Shown here one piece after another: positions 15,618 to 25,077 of a stretch of DNA of 45,092 bases. Origin of the DNA: Saprospiraceae bacterium (lineage in GTDB: Bacteria; Bacteroidota; Bacteroidia; Chitinophagales; Saprospiraceae); contig JALHRK010000010.1 of NCBI GenBank assembly GCA_022841505.1, positions 1 through 45,092 on the forward strand, given 5' to 3'. The notes below the pieces were generated by a model. It worked only from the letters and a program-made list of their open reading frames with translations. It was not told the origin of the DNA and made no database searches. The translations under genes and the position numbers were made by a program. Positions within the stretch are counted from its first letter, which is position 1, and each line of letters begins with the position of its first letter.

Positions 15618-15716
15618 AAGGTTAAAGTAGAAAGGAGAAAGGTTAAAGTAGGGATTACATTTTCTCATGATGTTACGTATCCCTCCTTTAACCTTTTTAC
15701 TTTAGCCTTTAACCTT
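15618..15716. repeat. Imperfect inverted repeat of GGTTAAAG words
   Basis: AAGGTTAAAGTAGAAAGGAG and onward (15618-15654) is mirrored at 15680-15716 (TCCCTCCTTTAACC to TTTAACCTT). Both arms carry two GGTTAAAG units. It lies between maeB and pnuC. Similar simple words (AGAAAGTAGAAAGTAG) appear after the SSS symporter gene near 20640. Confidence 0.6.
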
Positions 15717-15721
15717 CTCAT

Positions 15722-15746
15722 TCCCCCTTCGGGGGTTAGGGGGCTT
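15722..15746 (-). terminator. Hairpin directly after maeB
   Basis: CCCCC-TTC-GGGGG with a further run of G (TTAGGGGGC) lies immediately after the maeB stop. On the transcript this gives AGCCCCCTAACCCCCGAAGG and onward, a G/C stem typical of Bacteroidota intergenic terminators. No long T-run follows. Confidence 0.5.
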
Positions 15747-18023
15747 TTACCCTCCAGCGTGCTCCACCACCGCATACGCCACCATATTCACAATTTCCCG
15801 TTCCGAGCTGCCCATTTGAAGCACGTGAACCGGTTTGCGCAAGCCCAGCAAAATAGGGCCAACCGCTTCCACGCCGGCAACTGCTTTCAAGAGGTTATAG
15901 GCAATGTTGCTGGAAGAAAGGTTCGGAAAAATCAGTGTATTTGCAGCGCCGTCGGCCAATTTGCAAAACGGGTGGTTTTTACGAAGCAGTTCTGTATCGA
16001 AAGCAAGATGCGCCTGCATTTCGCCGTCTACAATCAGGTCGGGGTACTTTTCCTGCAAAATCGCCACCGCCCGGTTCATTTTCACGGCGTCTTCCCCGGC
16101 AGCATTGCCAAAATTGGAATAATTGACCAAAGCGATGCGCGGCTCGATGTTGAATTTGCGAACCGCCTGCGCCGTCAGTTCCGTAATTTCGACAATTTCT
16201 TCGACCGTTGGATTGAAGTTCACCGTGGTATCCGAAAGGAAAATTGGCCCTTTTTTGGTCATCATGATGTACATGCCTGCCACTTTTTTCACCCCGGCTT
16301 TGGTGCCAATGATCTGAAGCGCAGGCCGGATTGTATCGGGATAGTTGCGCGTTATGCCAGAAATCACGGCATCGGCTTGCCCCATTTCCACCATCATGGC
16401 GCCAAAATAGTTGCGGTGCGACATGTTTTTCATGGACTTCGACCTGCTCATGCCTTTGCGTTGCCGCTTCGCATAGAGGTGTTCGCCAAATGCTGTACAG
16501 GTTGCTTCCGTGTCAAGAGATTTTGGGTCAATAATGGGCACATCGTTCAAATCAATGTGGAAAGTCTCCATCAAATTCCGGATCAAAGCTTCATTGCCCA
16601 GCAGGATCGGGAATGCAATTTGTTCATCCCGAACCTGTTGTGCGGCCTTCAGCACGCGGGGATCTTCGGCGTCGGCAAACACCACCCGACAAGGGTGACG
16701 CTTGGCTTTGTTGATGAGTACCCGGGTTACCTGGTTGTCGAATCCGCCCCGGCGCGCCAGTTCCTGTTCGTAGGCCTCCCAATCCTGAATTGGATTCCGT
16801 GCAATCCCGCTTTCCATAGCAGCTTTCGCAACAGCAGGCGCTACGGTGGTCAGGAGCCGGGGATCCATCGGCTTTGGAATAATATAAGTCGGCCCAAAAG
16901 TAAGGCGGTTGTCGCTATAGACCATGGCTACACTGTCGGGTACCGGTTTTTTCGCCAACTCTGCAATGGAATAAACCGCAGCCCGTTTCATCGCTTCATT
17001 AATATCGGTGGCCCGCACATCCAAAGCGCCCCTGAAAATGTAGGGAAAGCCCAACACGTTGTTGACCTGGTTGGGATAATCCGAGCGGCCGGTGGCCATG
17101 ATGACGTCCGCGCGGGCTGATGTTGCCGCCTCATACGTGATTTCCGGATCGGGATTGGCCATTGCAAACACAATCGGGCTGGGCGCCATGGAACGCACCA
17201 TGTCCTGGCTCAAAATATTACCTTTGGACAAGCCCAGAAAAACATCGGCGCCTTTCATGGCTTCCTCCAGGGTTGTTTCCGGAGGATAGACCGAAGTTGC
17301 AAACAGGGCTTTGGTTTCGGCCAGATCTTCCCGGCTGCTGTGGATGATGCCGGTTCGGTCGAACATCACCATGTTCTCTGCTTTTGCGCCAAGCAGCAGG
17401 TACATTTGTGCGCAGGTAATGGCTGAAGCGCCCGCGCCGCTGACCACGAAGCGTACGTCCTCAATATTTTTGTTGACCACCTCCAGCGCATTCAGCAAGG
17501 CCGCGCCGCTGATGATGGCTGTCCCATGCTGGTCGTCGTGCATGACCGGAATATTCAGTTCTTTGCGCAGCCGTTTTTCAATCTCAAAACACTCCGGCGC
17601 CTTGATGTCTTCCAGGTTGATGCCGCCGAATGTAGGCGAAATGGCTTTCACGGTATTGACAAATTCGTCAATGCCTTTTGCATCAATTTCGATGTCGAAC
17701 ACGTCTATGTCGGCGTATATTTTGAACAACACGCCTTTGCCCTCCATGACCGGTTTGGAGGCTTCGGGGCCAATATCGCCAAGGCCAAGCACGGCAGTCC
17801 CGTTGCTGATCACTGCGACTAAATTGCCTTTGGCGGTGTATTTGTACACGTCCTCCCAATTAGCTGCAATTTCCAGACAGGGTTCTGCTACCCCGGGTGA
17901 ATAAGCTAAGGAAAGGTCGCGCGGCGTGTTGGTTTCTTTGGTGGGAATGACCTCGATTTTGCCGGGTCGGCCCTTGGCATGGTAGTACAGGGCGTCTTCT
18001 TTACGAATGTTCTTTTGCTCCAT
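15747..18023 (-). CDS. maeB: NADP-dependent malic enzyme with C-terminal phosphotransacetylase-like domain
   Basis: 758 residues, the usual length of MaeB. Residues 1-430 are the malic enzyme: [43 protein letters not shown] (divalent metal and substrate), [20 protein letters not shown] (nucleotide site), MANPDPEI. Residues 431-758 are the phosphate acetyl/butyryltransferase-like domain ([45 protein letters not shown]), known to be a regulatory module binding acetyl-CoA in this class. The enzyme decarboxylates malate to pyruvate with NADPH formation. Start [15 protein letters not shown] fits the family; a -7 box lies 30 bp upstream. Confidence 0.96.
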   Translation of the reverse strand: MEQKNIRKEDALYYHAKGRPGKIEVIPTKETNTPRDLSLAYSPGVAEPCLEIAANWEDVYKYTAKGNLVAVISNGTAVLGLGDIGPEASKPVMEGKGVLFKIYADIDVFDIEIDAKGIDEFVNTVKAISPTFGGINLEDIKAPECFEIEKRLRKELNIPVMHDDQHGTAIISGAALLNALEVVNKNIEDVRFVVSGAGASAITCAQMYLLLGAKAENMVMFDRTGIIHSSREDLAETKALFATSVYPPETTLEEAMKGADVFLGLSKGNILSQDMVRSMAPSPIVFAMANPDPEITYEAATSARADVIMATGRSDYPNQVNNVLGFPYIFRGALDVRATDINEAMKRAAVYSIAELAKKPVPDSVAMVYSDNRLTFGPTYIIPKPMDPRLLTTVAPAVAKAAMESGIARNPIQDWEAYEQELARRGGFDNQVTRVLINKAKRHPCRVVFADAEDPRVLKAAQQVRDEQIAFPILLGNEALIRNLMETFHIDLNDVPIIDPKSLDTEATCTAFGEHLYAKRQRKGMSRSKSMKNMSHRNYFGAMMVEMGQADAVISGITRNYPDTIRPALQIIGTKAGVKKVAGMYIMMTKKGPIFLSDTTVNFNPTVEEIVEITELTAQAVRKFNIEPRIALVNYSNFGNAAGEDAVKMNRAVAILQEKYPDLIVDGEMQAHLAFDTELLRKNHPFCKLADGAANTLIFPNLSSSNIAYNLLKAVAGVEAVGPILLGLRKPVHVLQMGSSEREIVNMVAYAVVEHAGG

Positions 18024-18052
18024 AATTGAGTTGTTTGCTTTATACAGGAGGC

Positions 18053-18060
18053 CAAAATTA
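18053..18060 (-). promoter_or_regulatory. -7 promoter box for maeB
   Basis: On the minus strand TAATTTTG matches TAnnTTTG, 30 bp before the ATG at 18023. Confidence 0.5.
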
Positions 18061-18670
18061 AGCCGGATTATTCAATATTTGCATTTAACATAGCAAGGTA
18101 TAATTAGTGTATGTCCATTTAGTCTCGTAATTGGGGTATGGCAGGTGTCCCGTAGGGACTTAATGCCGGTAGCTGTACAACATTTTTCAAAAAAAAATCA
18201 AAACCCGGTAACGTCTTTCCAAATCCCGGTATAAAGGGAGGTACACGCTTTTAAAACAGCGGGACGACCTCAAAAAATCATCGTTTGACAAGCCCGACGA
18301 GCTGCGCTTCCCGGAGGGCAAATCCCAGAAACTTTTCTGAAGCGCTGTAATCCTATGAACACTTGGCCGGGTAACGGCGCTATCTGCTTAAACTTATTAT
18401 CCCATGTACACTTTTTTCTGAATCCCATGATTCAGCAGTCATCTTTTCCGGGGATGGCTGTCCTGAATTGCCCATGTTTTTTCCCTATGTGCGAAAAGCC
18501 TCCCTTTGACAAGGAGGTATCCATTTAAGAAGTGCTGCAACTGCAAGGTTGACAGCGCTTTTTTTTTGGGGTTGGCGATTCGGTTGTCTGGCTTTGAATT
18601 CCGTTAATAATTGTTAAAATTTAGGCTATTCCAGCGTCAAATTCTATTTTGCGTGATAAAACACCTGAGA
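18061..18670. other. Long gap with a GTCCC-GTA-GGGAC palindrome and a possible gene fragment
   Basis: About 610 bp between divergent genes, with no complete gene. Near 18148-18158 is a small palindrome GTCCCGTAGGGAC followed by TTAATGCCGGTAG, resembling dispersed intergenic sequence of this phylum. A short plus-strand frame ending at 18340 reads DDLKKSSFDKPDELRFPEGK; the KPDE-R-F-GK pattern recalls the start of small cupin proteins, but there is no ATG and no continuation, so at most it is a decayed fragment. A hairpin-like AAGCCTCCCTTTGACAAGGAGG lies near 18498-18519. Confidence 0.3.
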
Positions 18671-18808
18671 ATGCTGGAAAATCATACTCCTGACGAAGAC
18701 GACAAGCCGCCCATCGCCGGCTCCTGGAACCGGCTCTATGCCTTTGTGCTCCTGCTGCACGTAGTGATCATTGCCGCTTTGTACCTTTTCACCTACGTGC
18801 ATTCCTGA
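18671..18808 (+). CDS. 45-residue single-pass membrane protein upstream of the SSS symporter
   Basis: ATG 18671 gives MLENHTPDEDDKPPIAGSWN, then the hydrophobic helix LYAFVLLLHVVIIAALYLFT and a short end YVHS. The acidic/proline N-terminus, SWN-LY and one helix resemble the tiny proteins that precede sodium:solute symporter genes in Bacteroidota. The symporter starts 43 bp downstream on the same strand. It may be a small subunit or stabiliser of the transporter, as in the YhdT/PanF type pairs; that is inference. A longer reading from 18611 adds an uncharacteristic N-terminus. Confidence 0.7.
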   Translation: MLENHTPDEDDKPPIAGSWNRLYAFVLLLHVVIIAALYLFTYVHS

Positions 18809-18851
18809 AATCCGCAAGCCCTTTTCCTGTTTTTAAAACCCGTTATGACTC

Positions 18852-20651
18852 ATGCATCCACTCGACTGGACCATTCTGTTGCTTACCCTGTTCAGCATTG
18901 TCGCTTATGGCGTTTGGAAAACCCGCCACATCAACACCACACAAGGTTATTTGCAGGGCGACCGCGATTTGCCATGGTGGACCATCGGGTTGTCGGTGAT
19001 GGCCACGCAAGCCAGCGCCATTACCTTTTTGTCCACCCCGGGACAAGCCTACAACGACGGGATGCGTTTTTTGCAGTTCTATTTTGGGCTGCCAATCGCA
19101 ATGGTGGTCTTGTGCGCCTTCGCTTTGCCGCTTTATTACAAACTCAATGTTTATACGGCTTACGAATTTTTAGAGCGCCGTTTTGACCTGCGCGCCCGAA
19201 GCCTTACTGCCATTTTGTTTCTGATCCAGCGGGGATTGGCGGCCGGGTTGACCATTTACGCCCCCAGTATCGTGCTGTCTGAAATCATGGGTTGGTCGTT
19301 AGACATTACGATCCTGTTGATGGGGATTTTTGTAATTTTCTACACCGTATCCGGAGGCACCAAAGCGGTGAGCGTGACCCAACTGCATCAAATGACCATC
19401 ATCCTGATCGGAATGGCCGTGGCGGTTTTGATCATTATTTTCCGGATTCCCAAAGACATCGGGTTCAACGGCGCTATGGACATAGCCGGGCAGTTGGGCA
19501 AACTGAAAGTGGTAGACACCGAATTTAGCTGGAGCAACCGATACAATATCTGGTCGGGCCTGATCGCGGGCACCTTCCTGTTTTTATCCTATTTCGGCGC
19601 CGACCAGTCGCAGGTGCAGCGCTACCTTTCCGGCAAGTCCTTGGCACAGAGCCGCATGGGGTTGTTGTTTAACGGCATTTTTAAAGTGCCCATGCAGTTT
19701 ATGATCCTGTTTGCCGGCATCCTCGTTTTTGTTTTTTACCAGTTCAACCAGCCGCCCGTTCACTTCAACAAGGCCAATGTGCTGCAACTGGAACAATCTT
19801 CGTACAACGGCCAATACCAGCAGTTAACCACCCAATACGACAGCGTTTTTCAGCTCAAACAAACGGCTGTCCGCAACATGCTGACCGCAGAACGGAGCAA
19901 TGACGATGTGCTTTTAGACACCTCCCGCGCTCAGGTGAAACGCTTGCAGCAATCCGCCGCCGGCATCCAGGCGAAAGTGGACGCACTCATCCTGAAAGTG
20001 GACGAAAAGGCAGTTGTGGAAGATACGGATTACGTGTTTTTGTCCTTCATCATGGGTTATATGCCGATCGGGATGATCGGTTTGTTGCTGGCCATTATTT
20101 TTTCGGCAGCGTGGTCTTCCACTGCCTCTGAATTGAGCGCCCTGGCGACGACTACGGTGGTGGACATCTACCGCCGCTCTTTGAACAAAAACAAAAGCGA
20201 CCGCCACTACCTCATTACTTCGCGCTTGTTTACTGTGATGTGGGGCGCTTTGGCTTTGTTTTTCGCCTACACCGCCAGCTTGTTTGAAAACCTCATTCAG
20301 GCGGTCAACATCATCGGGTCTTTGTTTTATGGAACCATCCTCGGCATCTTTTTCGTGGCGTTTTTTATGAAAAAAATTGGCGGCAGGGCTGTGTTTTATG
20401 CGGCGCTGATTGCGGAAGCCATCGTTTTGTTGATGTTTTACCTTTCCGGTAACGTGGCTAAAGTCAACGACATACTCGCTGATTGGGCCACGGGGGCCCC
20501 GGAATTCATTGCTTCTATATGTACTGCGGCTATCCGGGCGGTGGAGGTAATCGGGAATGTGTCGTACTTGTGGTACAACATTTTCGGTTGCTTGTTGGTG
20601 ATGGGCATTGCGTGGGTACTGGAAAAGGTTAGAGCAGAAAGTAGAAAGTAG
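18852..20651 (+). CDS. Sodium:solute symporter (SSS family) with a long hydrophilic insertion
   Basis: 599 residues, about thirteen helices. Family features: LDWTILLLTLFSIVAYGVW, DLPWWTIGLSVMATQASAITFL, YTVSGGTKAVSVTQLHQM, SYFGADQSQVQRYLS and the late sodium-site helix AIIFSAAWSSTASELSALATT. Between the helix ending near residue 298 and the next starting near 393 there is an insertion of about 90 residues, predicted helical (KANVLQLEQSSYNGQ, RAQVKRLQQSAAGIQAKVDA). It likely forms a coiled-coil hairpin outside the core, longer than in typical SSS transporters. Substrate unknown; sialic acid, sugar or organic anions are all possible. ATG 18852 is preferred over the out-of-frame ATG 18845. Confidence 0.9.
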   Translation: MHPLDWTILLLTLFSIVAYGVWKTRHINTTQGYLQGDRDLPWWTIGLSVMATQASAITFLSTPGQAYNDGMRFLQFYFGLPIAMVVLCAFALPLYYKLNVYTAYEFLERRFDLRARSLTAILFLIQRGLAAGLTIYAPSIVLSEIMGWSLDITILLMGIFVIFYTVSGGTKAVSVTQLHQMTIILIGMAVAVLIIIFRIPKDIGFNGAMDIAGQLGKLKVVDTEFSWSNRYNIWSGLIAGTFLFLSYFGADQSQVQRYLSGKSLAQSRMGLLFNGIFKVPMQFMILFAGILVFVFYQFNQPPVHFNKANVLQLEQSSYNGQYQQLTTQYDSVFQLKQTAVRNMLTAERSNDDVLLDTSRAQVKRLQQSAAGIQAKVDALILKVDEKAVVEDTDYVFLSFIMGYMPIGMIGLLLAIIFSAAWSSTASELSALATTTVVDIYRRSLNKNKSDRHYLITSRLFTVMWGALALFFAYTASLFENLIQAVNIIGSLFYGTILGIFFVAFFMKKIGGRAVFYAALIAEAIVLLMFYLSGNVAKVNDILADWATGAPEFIASICTAAIRAVEVIGNVSYLWYNIFGCLLVMGIAWVLEKVRAESRK

Positions 20652-20718
20652 AGCGTAGAAAGTAAGGCAACACTTGAATTGTAGAGGGCGATTCACGATG
20701 AAAAGACAGTGTCACACA

Positions 20719-20802
20719 CGTTGTGATCGTTGTGCCGTTGTGTGAAATAATACGTCGCGTGGGTGTTAGCGGGTTTCACACAACGGCACAACGCTCACAA
20801 CG
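20719..20802. repeat. 29-bp inverted repeat of GTTGTG words
   Basis: The arm 20719-20747 (CGTTGTGATCGTTGTGCCG and onward) is mirrored at 20774-20802 with a single mismatch, across a 26-base loop. Each arm has three TTGTG units. The architecture (short word repeated within each arm) parallels the CACATAG elements though the sequence is unrelated. Confidence 0.75.
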
Positions 20803-21371
20803 AAAATACAGCTTCGTGCCAGGGTGTGAAAGCAGCAACGCCGTGCGAAAAAACATGGTGCGCGAAACGAAACAATTGAAACAAAAAGGAAACTGCGCCG
20901 TAAAACGCTAAGGCAGGAAACCAGGTTGGTAAAAAAGAAAAAAGGGAACTACCATCGCGAACGATTGCAGTGCCCTTTCCTAACCAACACTCATGAGATT
21001 ATAAATTCCTGATAACAGGAAAAAATTGGCCAACAACATCTTAATTGAAACTGGATTTGTCGGCTAAAACGATCCGGCACTTATGCCAGGTCAATAAAAT
21101 GGGATCAAAAAAATCTGTTAGTAGAAAGTCGTCGTCTTAAAAAAATAAAAGGAATTATAATTTGCTAGTAGCGAGTCGTTTTTGTCTTTCCGGAATTGTT
21201 ATTTCCTTCCGACAATACAAAAGTGCTGCTAAAAACTTGGGCAGGTAAGTACATTTTTATAACTTACTGCATCAAAAACAGAGCCTCGGTTTTTTATAAC
21301 AAACTAAAATTCAGTTTTCTATCGTTCAAAAGCCAAGGCACAACTTTTTTTGATATGAAATTTTCACTAAT
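20803..21371. other. Long non-coding leader region
   Basis: About 570 bp without a credible gene. A possible stem AAAGGG-AACT...AGTG-CCCTTT is at about 20938-20981. The region is A/T-rich towards the next gene. No riboswitch or tRNA was recognised. The length suggests a long 5' region or a small RNA, for which no positive evidence exists. Confidence 0.3.
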
Positions 21372-22814
21372 ATGGATCAGAGCCGTTTGATAAAATATAT
21401 TCAGGAACTGGCGCCGAAAGAGCGGGAACGCTTCCGGGAATTCGTGCTGTCGCCTTATTTCAACCAGCACAAGAAGACCACGGAGCTGCTGGAACTGATT
21501 TTGGACCAGTTGGATAAAAAAAGCGGAAAGGGCCTGGAAAAGGAAGTCGTTTACAAAAAATTATTCCCTAAGGAGCCTTTCGACGAGCAAAAGCTGCACA
21601 ACGTCATGTCTTACCTCAAGAAGTTGTATCATCGCTTTTTATCCCAGCAATACATGGAAAGCCTTGATTTTCAAGAGGAATTGTTTACCTTGGAATACGC
21701 TTACGCCAATAATCGCTTTGATCTGCTGGCCAACCGCAGCAAGCAATTGGAAAAAAAGCTGATGACTCAGCCTTACCACGACGCTACTTATTTTTTTGCA
21801 ACCTACCGGCTGAACTACCTGCTCGGATATTACAGCGGAAACTACGCCGACCGTTCAAAATCGGAGTTGTTTCAAAAAATGCTCACCAACCTCGACCAGT
21901 ATTACATCGTAGAAAAACTGCGCAACTGCTGTCATCTCACCGCCAACATGATGATGATGAATACGCACTACGAGTTCCGGTTTATAGAGGAATTGTTGGA
22001 ACATGTGCACATCAATGAGGACAACTGCCGGGAAGACCATTCCATTCTGCTCTATTATTCCATCTTAATGAGCATGCGGGAAGAAAACAATACCGAGCAC
22101 TACGAGCAGCTCAAAACGATTCTCGACCTGCATATCCAGCACCTTAACTTACAGGAACGCGGTGATTTGTACGCTTTTGCCATCAATTATTGTATCCGCA
22201 AAATCAATGCCGGAGAAAGTAATTACCAGCGGGAGTTGTTCGATTTGTATAAAAGCGGTCTGAAAACCGGCCTGCTGCTGAGCAATGGCTTGCTGTCGGA
22301 ATGGAATTATAAAAACATTACAGCCTTGGGCTGTAGCCTCAAAGAATTTGAGTGGACGGAAAATTTCATTCTGGAATACAAGGACAAACTCCTCGGCAAC
22401 CGTCGCGACAATGCCTACAACTATAACCTGGCCCACCTTTACTACAATAAAAAAATGTACAGCGAAGCGCTTTCTGCTTTGCTCCTGGTTCAGTTTTCGG
22501 ATATGATGTACCACCTGAGCACCACGTTCTTAATGTTGCGCACTTATTACGCCCTGCGTGACACGGAGGCGCTCTTGTCGCTGATCGAAACGTTCCGTAT
22601 TTATGTAATCCGCAATCAAAAAATGACGGTAGATCAAAAACGCGGCTACACCAATTTCCTGCGTTTTGCAAAAAAATTGGTGCTGCTGAAACACCATGCC
22701 AATACGTATTCGCGAAAAGCGCTGGAAGAAAAATTATCAACCCTGAAGGAAAAAATCAACGGCACGGAAAATGTGATTAATCGGTATTGGCTGGTGGAGG
22801 AATGTGCTGCGTGA
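21372..22814 (+). CDS. Large all-helical protein of unknown function
   Basis: 480 residues, no signal peptide or membrane segment. It begins MDQSRLIKYIQELAPKERER and FREFVLSPYFNQHKKTTELL, then is predicted helical throughout, with TPR-like spacing (AYNYNLAHLYYNKKMYSEALSALL near 360-385). Such proteins occur, often as paralogues, in Saprospiria-type genomes without a known function; this statement is from memory and not checked. The repeat-solenoid look suggests a scaffold or protein-binding role. It has a 570-bp non-coding upstream region and an inverted repeat after it. Confidence 0.8.
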   Translation: MDQSRLIKYIQELAPKERERFREFVLSPYFNQHKKTTELLELILDQLDKKSGKGLEKEVVYKKLFPKEPFDEQKLHNVMSYLKKLYHRFLSQQYMESLDFQEELFTLEYAYANNRFDLLANRSKQLEKKLMTQPYHDATYFFATYRLNYLLGYYSGNYADRSKSELFQKMLTNLDQYYIVEKLRNCCHLTANMMMMNTHYEFRFIEELLEHVHINEDNCREDHSILLYYSILMSMREENNTEHYEQLKTILDLHIQHLNLQERGDLYAFAINYCIRKINAGESNYQRELFDLYKSGLKTGLLLSNGLLSEWNYKNITALGCSLKEFEWTENFILEYKDKLLGNRRDNAYNYNLAHLYYNKKMYSEALSALLLVQFSDMMYHLSTTFLMLRTYYALRDTEALLSLIETFRIYVIRNQKMTVDQKRGYTNFLRFAKKLVLLKHHANTYSRKALEEKLSTLKEKINGTENVINRYWLVEECAA

Positions 22815-22826
22815 TGATTTGAAAAA

Positions 22827-22943
22827 TTGAGGATTTGAGGAGTTGAGTATTCGAGGATTTGAGGAGCTGAAGATTCGAGGAAACCAAAAAATTGTCGGGA
22901 AGTCTCGAATACTCAAATCCTCAAATAACCGAATCCTCAATAA
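22827..22943. repeat. Inverted repeat of GAGGATTTGAGG words
   Basis: Direct units GAGGATTTGAGGA, GAGTATTCGAGGATTTGAGG on the left are mirrored by CTCGAATACTCAAATCCTCA and GAATCCTCAA on the right. It lies after the stop of the helical protein and before the dipeptidase gene and could terminate transcription. Similar words occur near 11580. Confidence 0.6.
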
Positions 22944-22974
22944 CAATCAACCACCACTAACAAAAACCTAAACA

Positions 22975-23571
22975 ATGTATCAAATACTCATTTTCCTGTT
23001 TGCCAGTGTCTTTGCCACACCAAGGGAAGAGCAATGGACGGAAGTCAAAACCTTAGACAAAACCATTGTGCTGGATTTGAAATACGCCACGACCGATAAT
23101 TTTGTCAAGCAACAACTGTACGAATGCGCGCGCTGTTATCTCCGGCCGGAAGTGGCCAAAGCGGTGGTGGCTGCGCACCAGGAGTTGCGGAAAAAAGGCT
23201 ACGTCGGGCTGAAGCTGTTCGATTGCTACCGCCCGCGTCCCATTCAGCGCAAGCTCTGGGAAATTTTGCCCGATGACCGCTTTGTGGCCGACCCCAATAA
23301 AGGTTCCATGCACAATCGCGGCGCTGCGGTGGATTTGACCATCGTAGATAAAAATTGCAAGGAATTGGACATGGGCACCGAATTTGATTATTTTGGGCCG
23401 GAAGGCTATCACAGCTACACCAAACTGTCCAAAACCGTGCTGCAAAACCGCAAACTCCTACGGGAAACCTTGGCCAAACATGGTCTGCAACATATTAAGA
23501 CGGAGTGGTGGCATTATTCTTACCGGGGGAAGCAGTTTGGGCTTTCGGATTGGGTTTGGGAATGTGAATAA
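22975..23571 (+). CDS. D-alanyl-D-alanine dipeptidase (VanX/DdpX-like, M15D)
   Basis: 198 residues with an N-terminal signal (MYQILIFLFASVFA), so periplasmic. Zinc ligands H113 and D120 (SMHNRGAAVD) and H180 with catalytic E177 (EWWHYS) are in place, as is R86 in the CYRPR motif that lines the VanX active site. The enzyme hydrolyses D-Ala-D-Ala; in organisms without vancomycin resistance it serves cell-wall dipeptide recycling. No vanA/vanH genes are near, so resistance is not implied. It ends 8 bp before radA and may be co-transcribed. Confidence 0.92.
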   Translation: MYQILIFLFASVFATPREEQWTEVKTLDKTIVLDLKYATTDNFVKQQLYECARCYLRPEVAKAVVAAHQELRKKGYVGLKLFDCYRPRPIQRKLWEILPDDRFVADPNKGSMHNRGAAVDLTIVDKNCKELDMGTEFDYFGPEGYHSYTKLSKTVLQNRKLLRETLAKHGLQHIKTEWWHYSYRGKQFGLSDWVWECE

Positions 23572-23579
23572 AGAATGAT

Positions 23580-24959
23580 ATGGAAAAAGTCAAAAAAATA
23601 TTCGCCTGCACGAGCTGCGGCGCCACCTCCCCCAAATGGGTAGGCAAATGCCCGGCCTGCGGGGAATGGAATACCCTGCAGGAGGAAATCATTTCGAAGC
23701 AGACCAAACAAGAGGAACGCAGCCGTTCCTGGCAGGACAGCGCGGCCAAACGCCCGGAACCCAAGCCCGTACTGCTCCAGGACATCCAGGCGGGGCAAAC
23801 GCAACGCCTCCTCACCCACGACGAAGAACTGAACCGGGTGCTGGGTGGCGGTGTGGTACCGGGTTCGCTGGTGCTCATTGGCGGGCAACCAGGCATCGGG
23901 AAATCTACGCTGTTGCTGCAATTGGCGCTCACAGCCCCCATCCGCGTGCTGTACGTGTCGGGGGAAGAAAGCGAGGAGCAGATCAAAATGCGGGCGGAGC
24001 GCGTCGGCTCCCAAATGTCGGAATGCTATATCCTGACAGAGACCAATACCAATCGTATCCTCCAGCACGCGCAGCAGCTCACGCCCGATTTGCTGATTGT
24101 AGATTCTATCCAAACCTTATCATCGCCGCATATTGATTCCACGCCGGGCAGCATTTCGCAAGTGCGGGAATGCGCGGGCGAATTGCAGCGCTTTGCCAAA
24201 GAAACCAATATCCCCGTGTTCCTGATTGGCCACATCACCAAAGACGGCGCCATTGCCGGCCCGAAGCTGCTGGAACACATCGTAGACACGGTGTTGCAAT
24301 TTGAAGGCGACCGCAATTATACCTACCGAATCCTGCGCACCATTAAAAACCGCTTCGGCTCGACCGACGAAATGGGCATTTACGAAATGCAGGCTTCGGG
24401 GTTGCGCGAAGTCTCGAATCCTTCCGAAATTCTGCTTTCGCAAAAAGACGAAGACCTCAGCGGAAGCGCCATTGCGGCCACGATGGAAGGCATGCGCCCA
24501 ATGCTGATTGAAGCCCAGGCCTTAGTGAGCAAGGCGGTCTATGGCACGCCCCAGCGCTCGGCTACGGGTTTCGACCTGCGCCGGCTGAGCATGTTGCTGG
24601 CGGTGCTGGAAAAACGGGGCGGTTTCCCGCTGGGGCAGCACGACGTGTTCCTGAACATCGCCGGCGGCATCCGCGTGGACGACCCGGCCATAGATTTGGC
24701 CATCATCAGCGCGCTGATTTCTTCGTTTGAAGACGTGGCGGCGCCTACGGATATCTGTTTTGCCGGCGAGGTAGGCCTTTCCGGCGAAATCAGGGCGGTA
24801 CACCGCATTGAACAGCGCATCCAGGAGGCGGATCGTTTGGGCTTTCGCCAAATTTTTATTTCCAAATACAATACAAAAGGGATTGATCCGAAGCGGTATC
24901 AGTTGGAAATTGTGATGCTGGGGAAGGTGGAAGAGTTGTATCAGACGTTGTTTACATGA
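23580..24959 (+). CDS. radA: DNA repair protein RadA
   Basis: 459 residues, standard length. N-terminal zinc finger C10-C13...C24-C27 (CTSCG, CPACG). RecA-like ATPase with Walker A GGQPGIGKST (101-110), Walker B LLIVDSIQTL, and the RadA-specific KNRFGSTDE. The C-terminal Lon-like domain (DVFLNIAGGIRVDDPAIDLA, GEVGLSGEIRAV) is complete. It is a branch-migration helicase in recombination, acting with RecA. The 3' end is followed within a few bases by repeat copy C. Confidence 0.97.
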   Translation: MEKVKKIFACTSCGATSPKWVGKCPACGEWNTLQEEIISKQTKQEERSRSWQDSAAKRPEPKPVLLQDIQAGQTQRLLTHDEELNRVLGGGVVPGSLVLIGGQPGIGKSTLLLQLALTAPIRVLYVSGEESEEQIKMRAERVGSQMSECYILTETNTNRILQHAQQLTPDLLIVDSIQTLSSPHIDSTPGSISQVRECAGELQRFAKETNIPVFLIGHITKDGAIAGPKLLEHIVDTVLQFEGDRNYTYRILRTIKNRFGSTDEMGIYEMQASGLREVSNPSEILLSQKDEDLSGSAIAATMEGMRPMLIEAQALVSKAVYGTPQRSATGFDLRRLSMLLAVLEKRGGFPLGQHDVFLNIAGGIRVDDPAIDLAIISALISSFEDVAAPTDICFAGEVGLSGEIRAVHRIEQRIQEADRLGFRQIFISKYNTKGIDPKRYQLEIVMLGKVEELYQTLFT

Positions 24960-24960
24960 G

Positions 24961-25055
24961 GTCAGGCAAAGCCCGGATAATAGGACACGCAAGGTGGACC
25001 ATAGCGTGAGCGGCGAATAGTACGTGGAGCGGAACTTTGACTCTGCTCAGTTGCC
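24961..25055 (+). repeat. GGGCAGAGCCC-family repeat, copy C
   Basis: GGCAAAGCCCGGATAATAGG then ACACGCAAGGTGGACCATAG then CGTGAGC, followed by a second partial unit GAATAGTACGTGGAGCGGAA and GACTCTGCTCAG. It starts about 4 bp after the radA stop. A degenerate version of the family; one frame reads GQAKPG then stop, recalling the RAEPKK/GQEPEK tails seen at copies A and B. Confidence 0.6.
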
Positions 25056-25077
25056 ACCACAGCCCAAGCGAGGTCAT

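Noticed and set aside
15495-15640. Possible TPP or other vitamin riboswitch ahead of the PnuC-family gene
   Set aside because: The minus-strand leader lacks the CTGAGA and ACCTGA-type boxes, and no other known aptamer core was recognised.
15759-17120. Long plus-strand open frame opposite maeB
   Set aside because: Antisense shadow of a clear malic enzyme gene; no recognisable protein features.
18266-18340. Cupin gene fragment
   Set aside because: Only about 20 residues resemble a cupin start; too short to call, mentioned only within the gap description.
22975-23571. Vancomycin resistance cluster
   Set aside because: The VanX-like gene stands beside radA without ligase or dehydrogenase genes; a peptidoglycan-recycling role is more likely.
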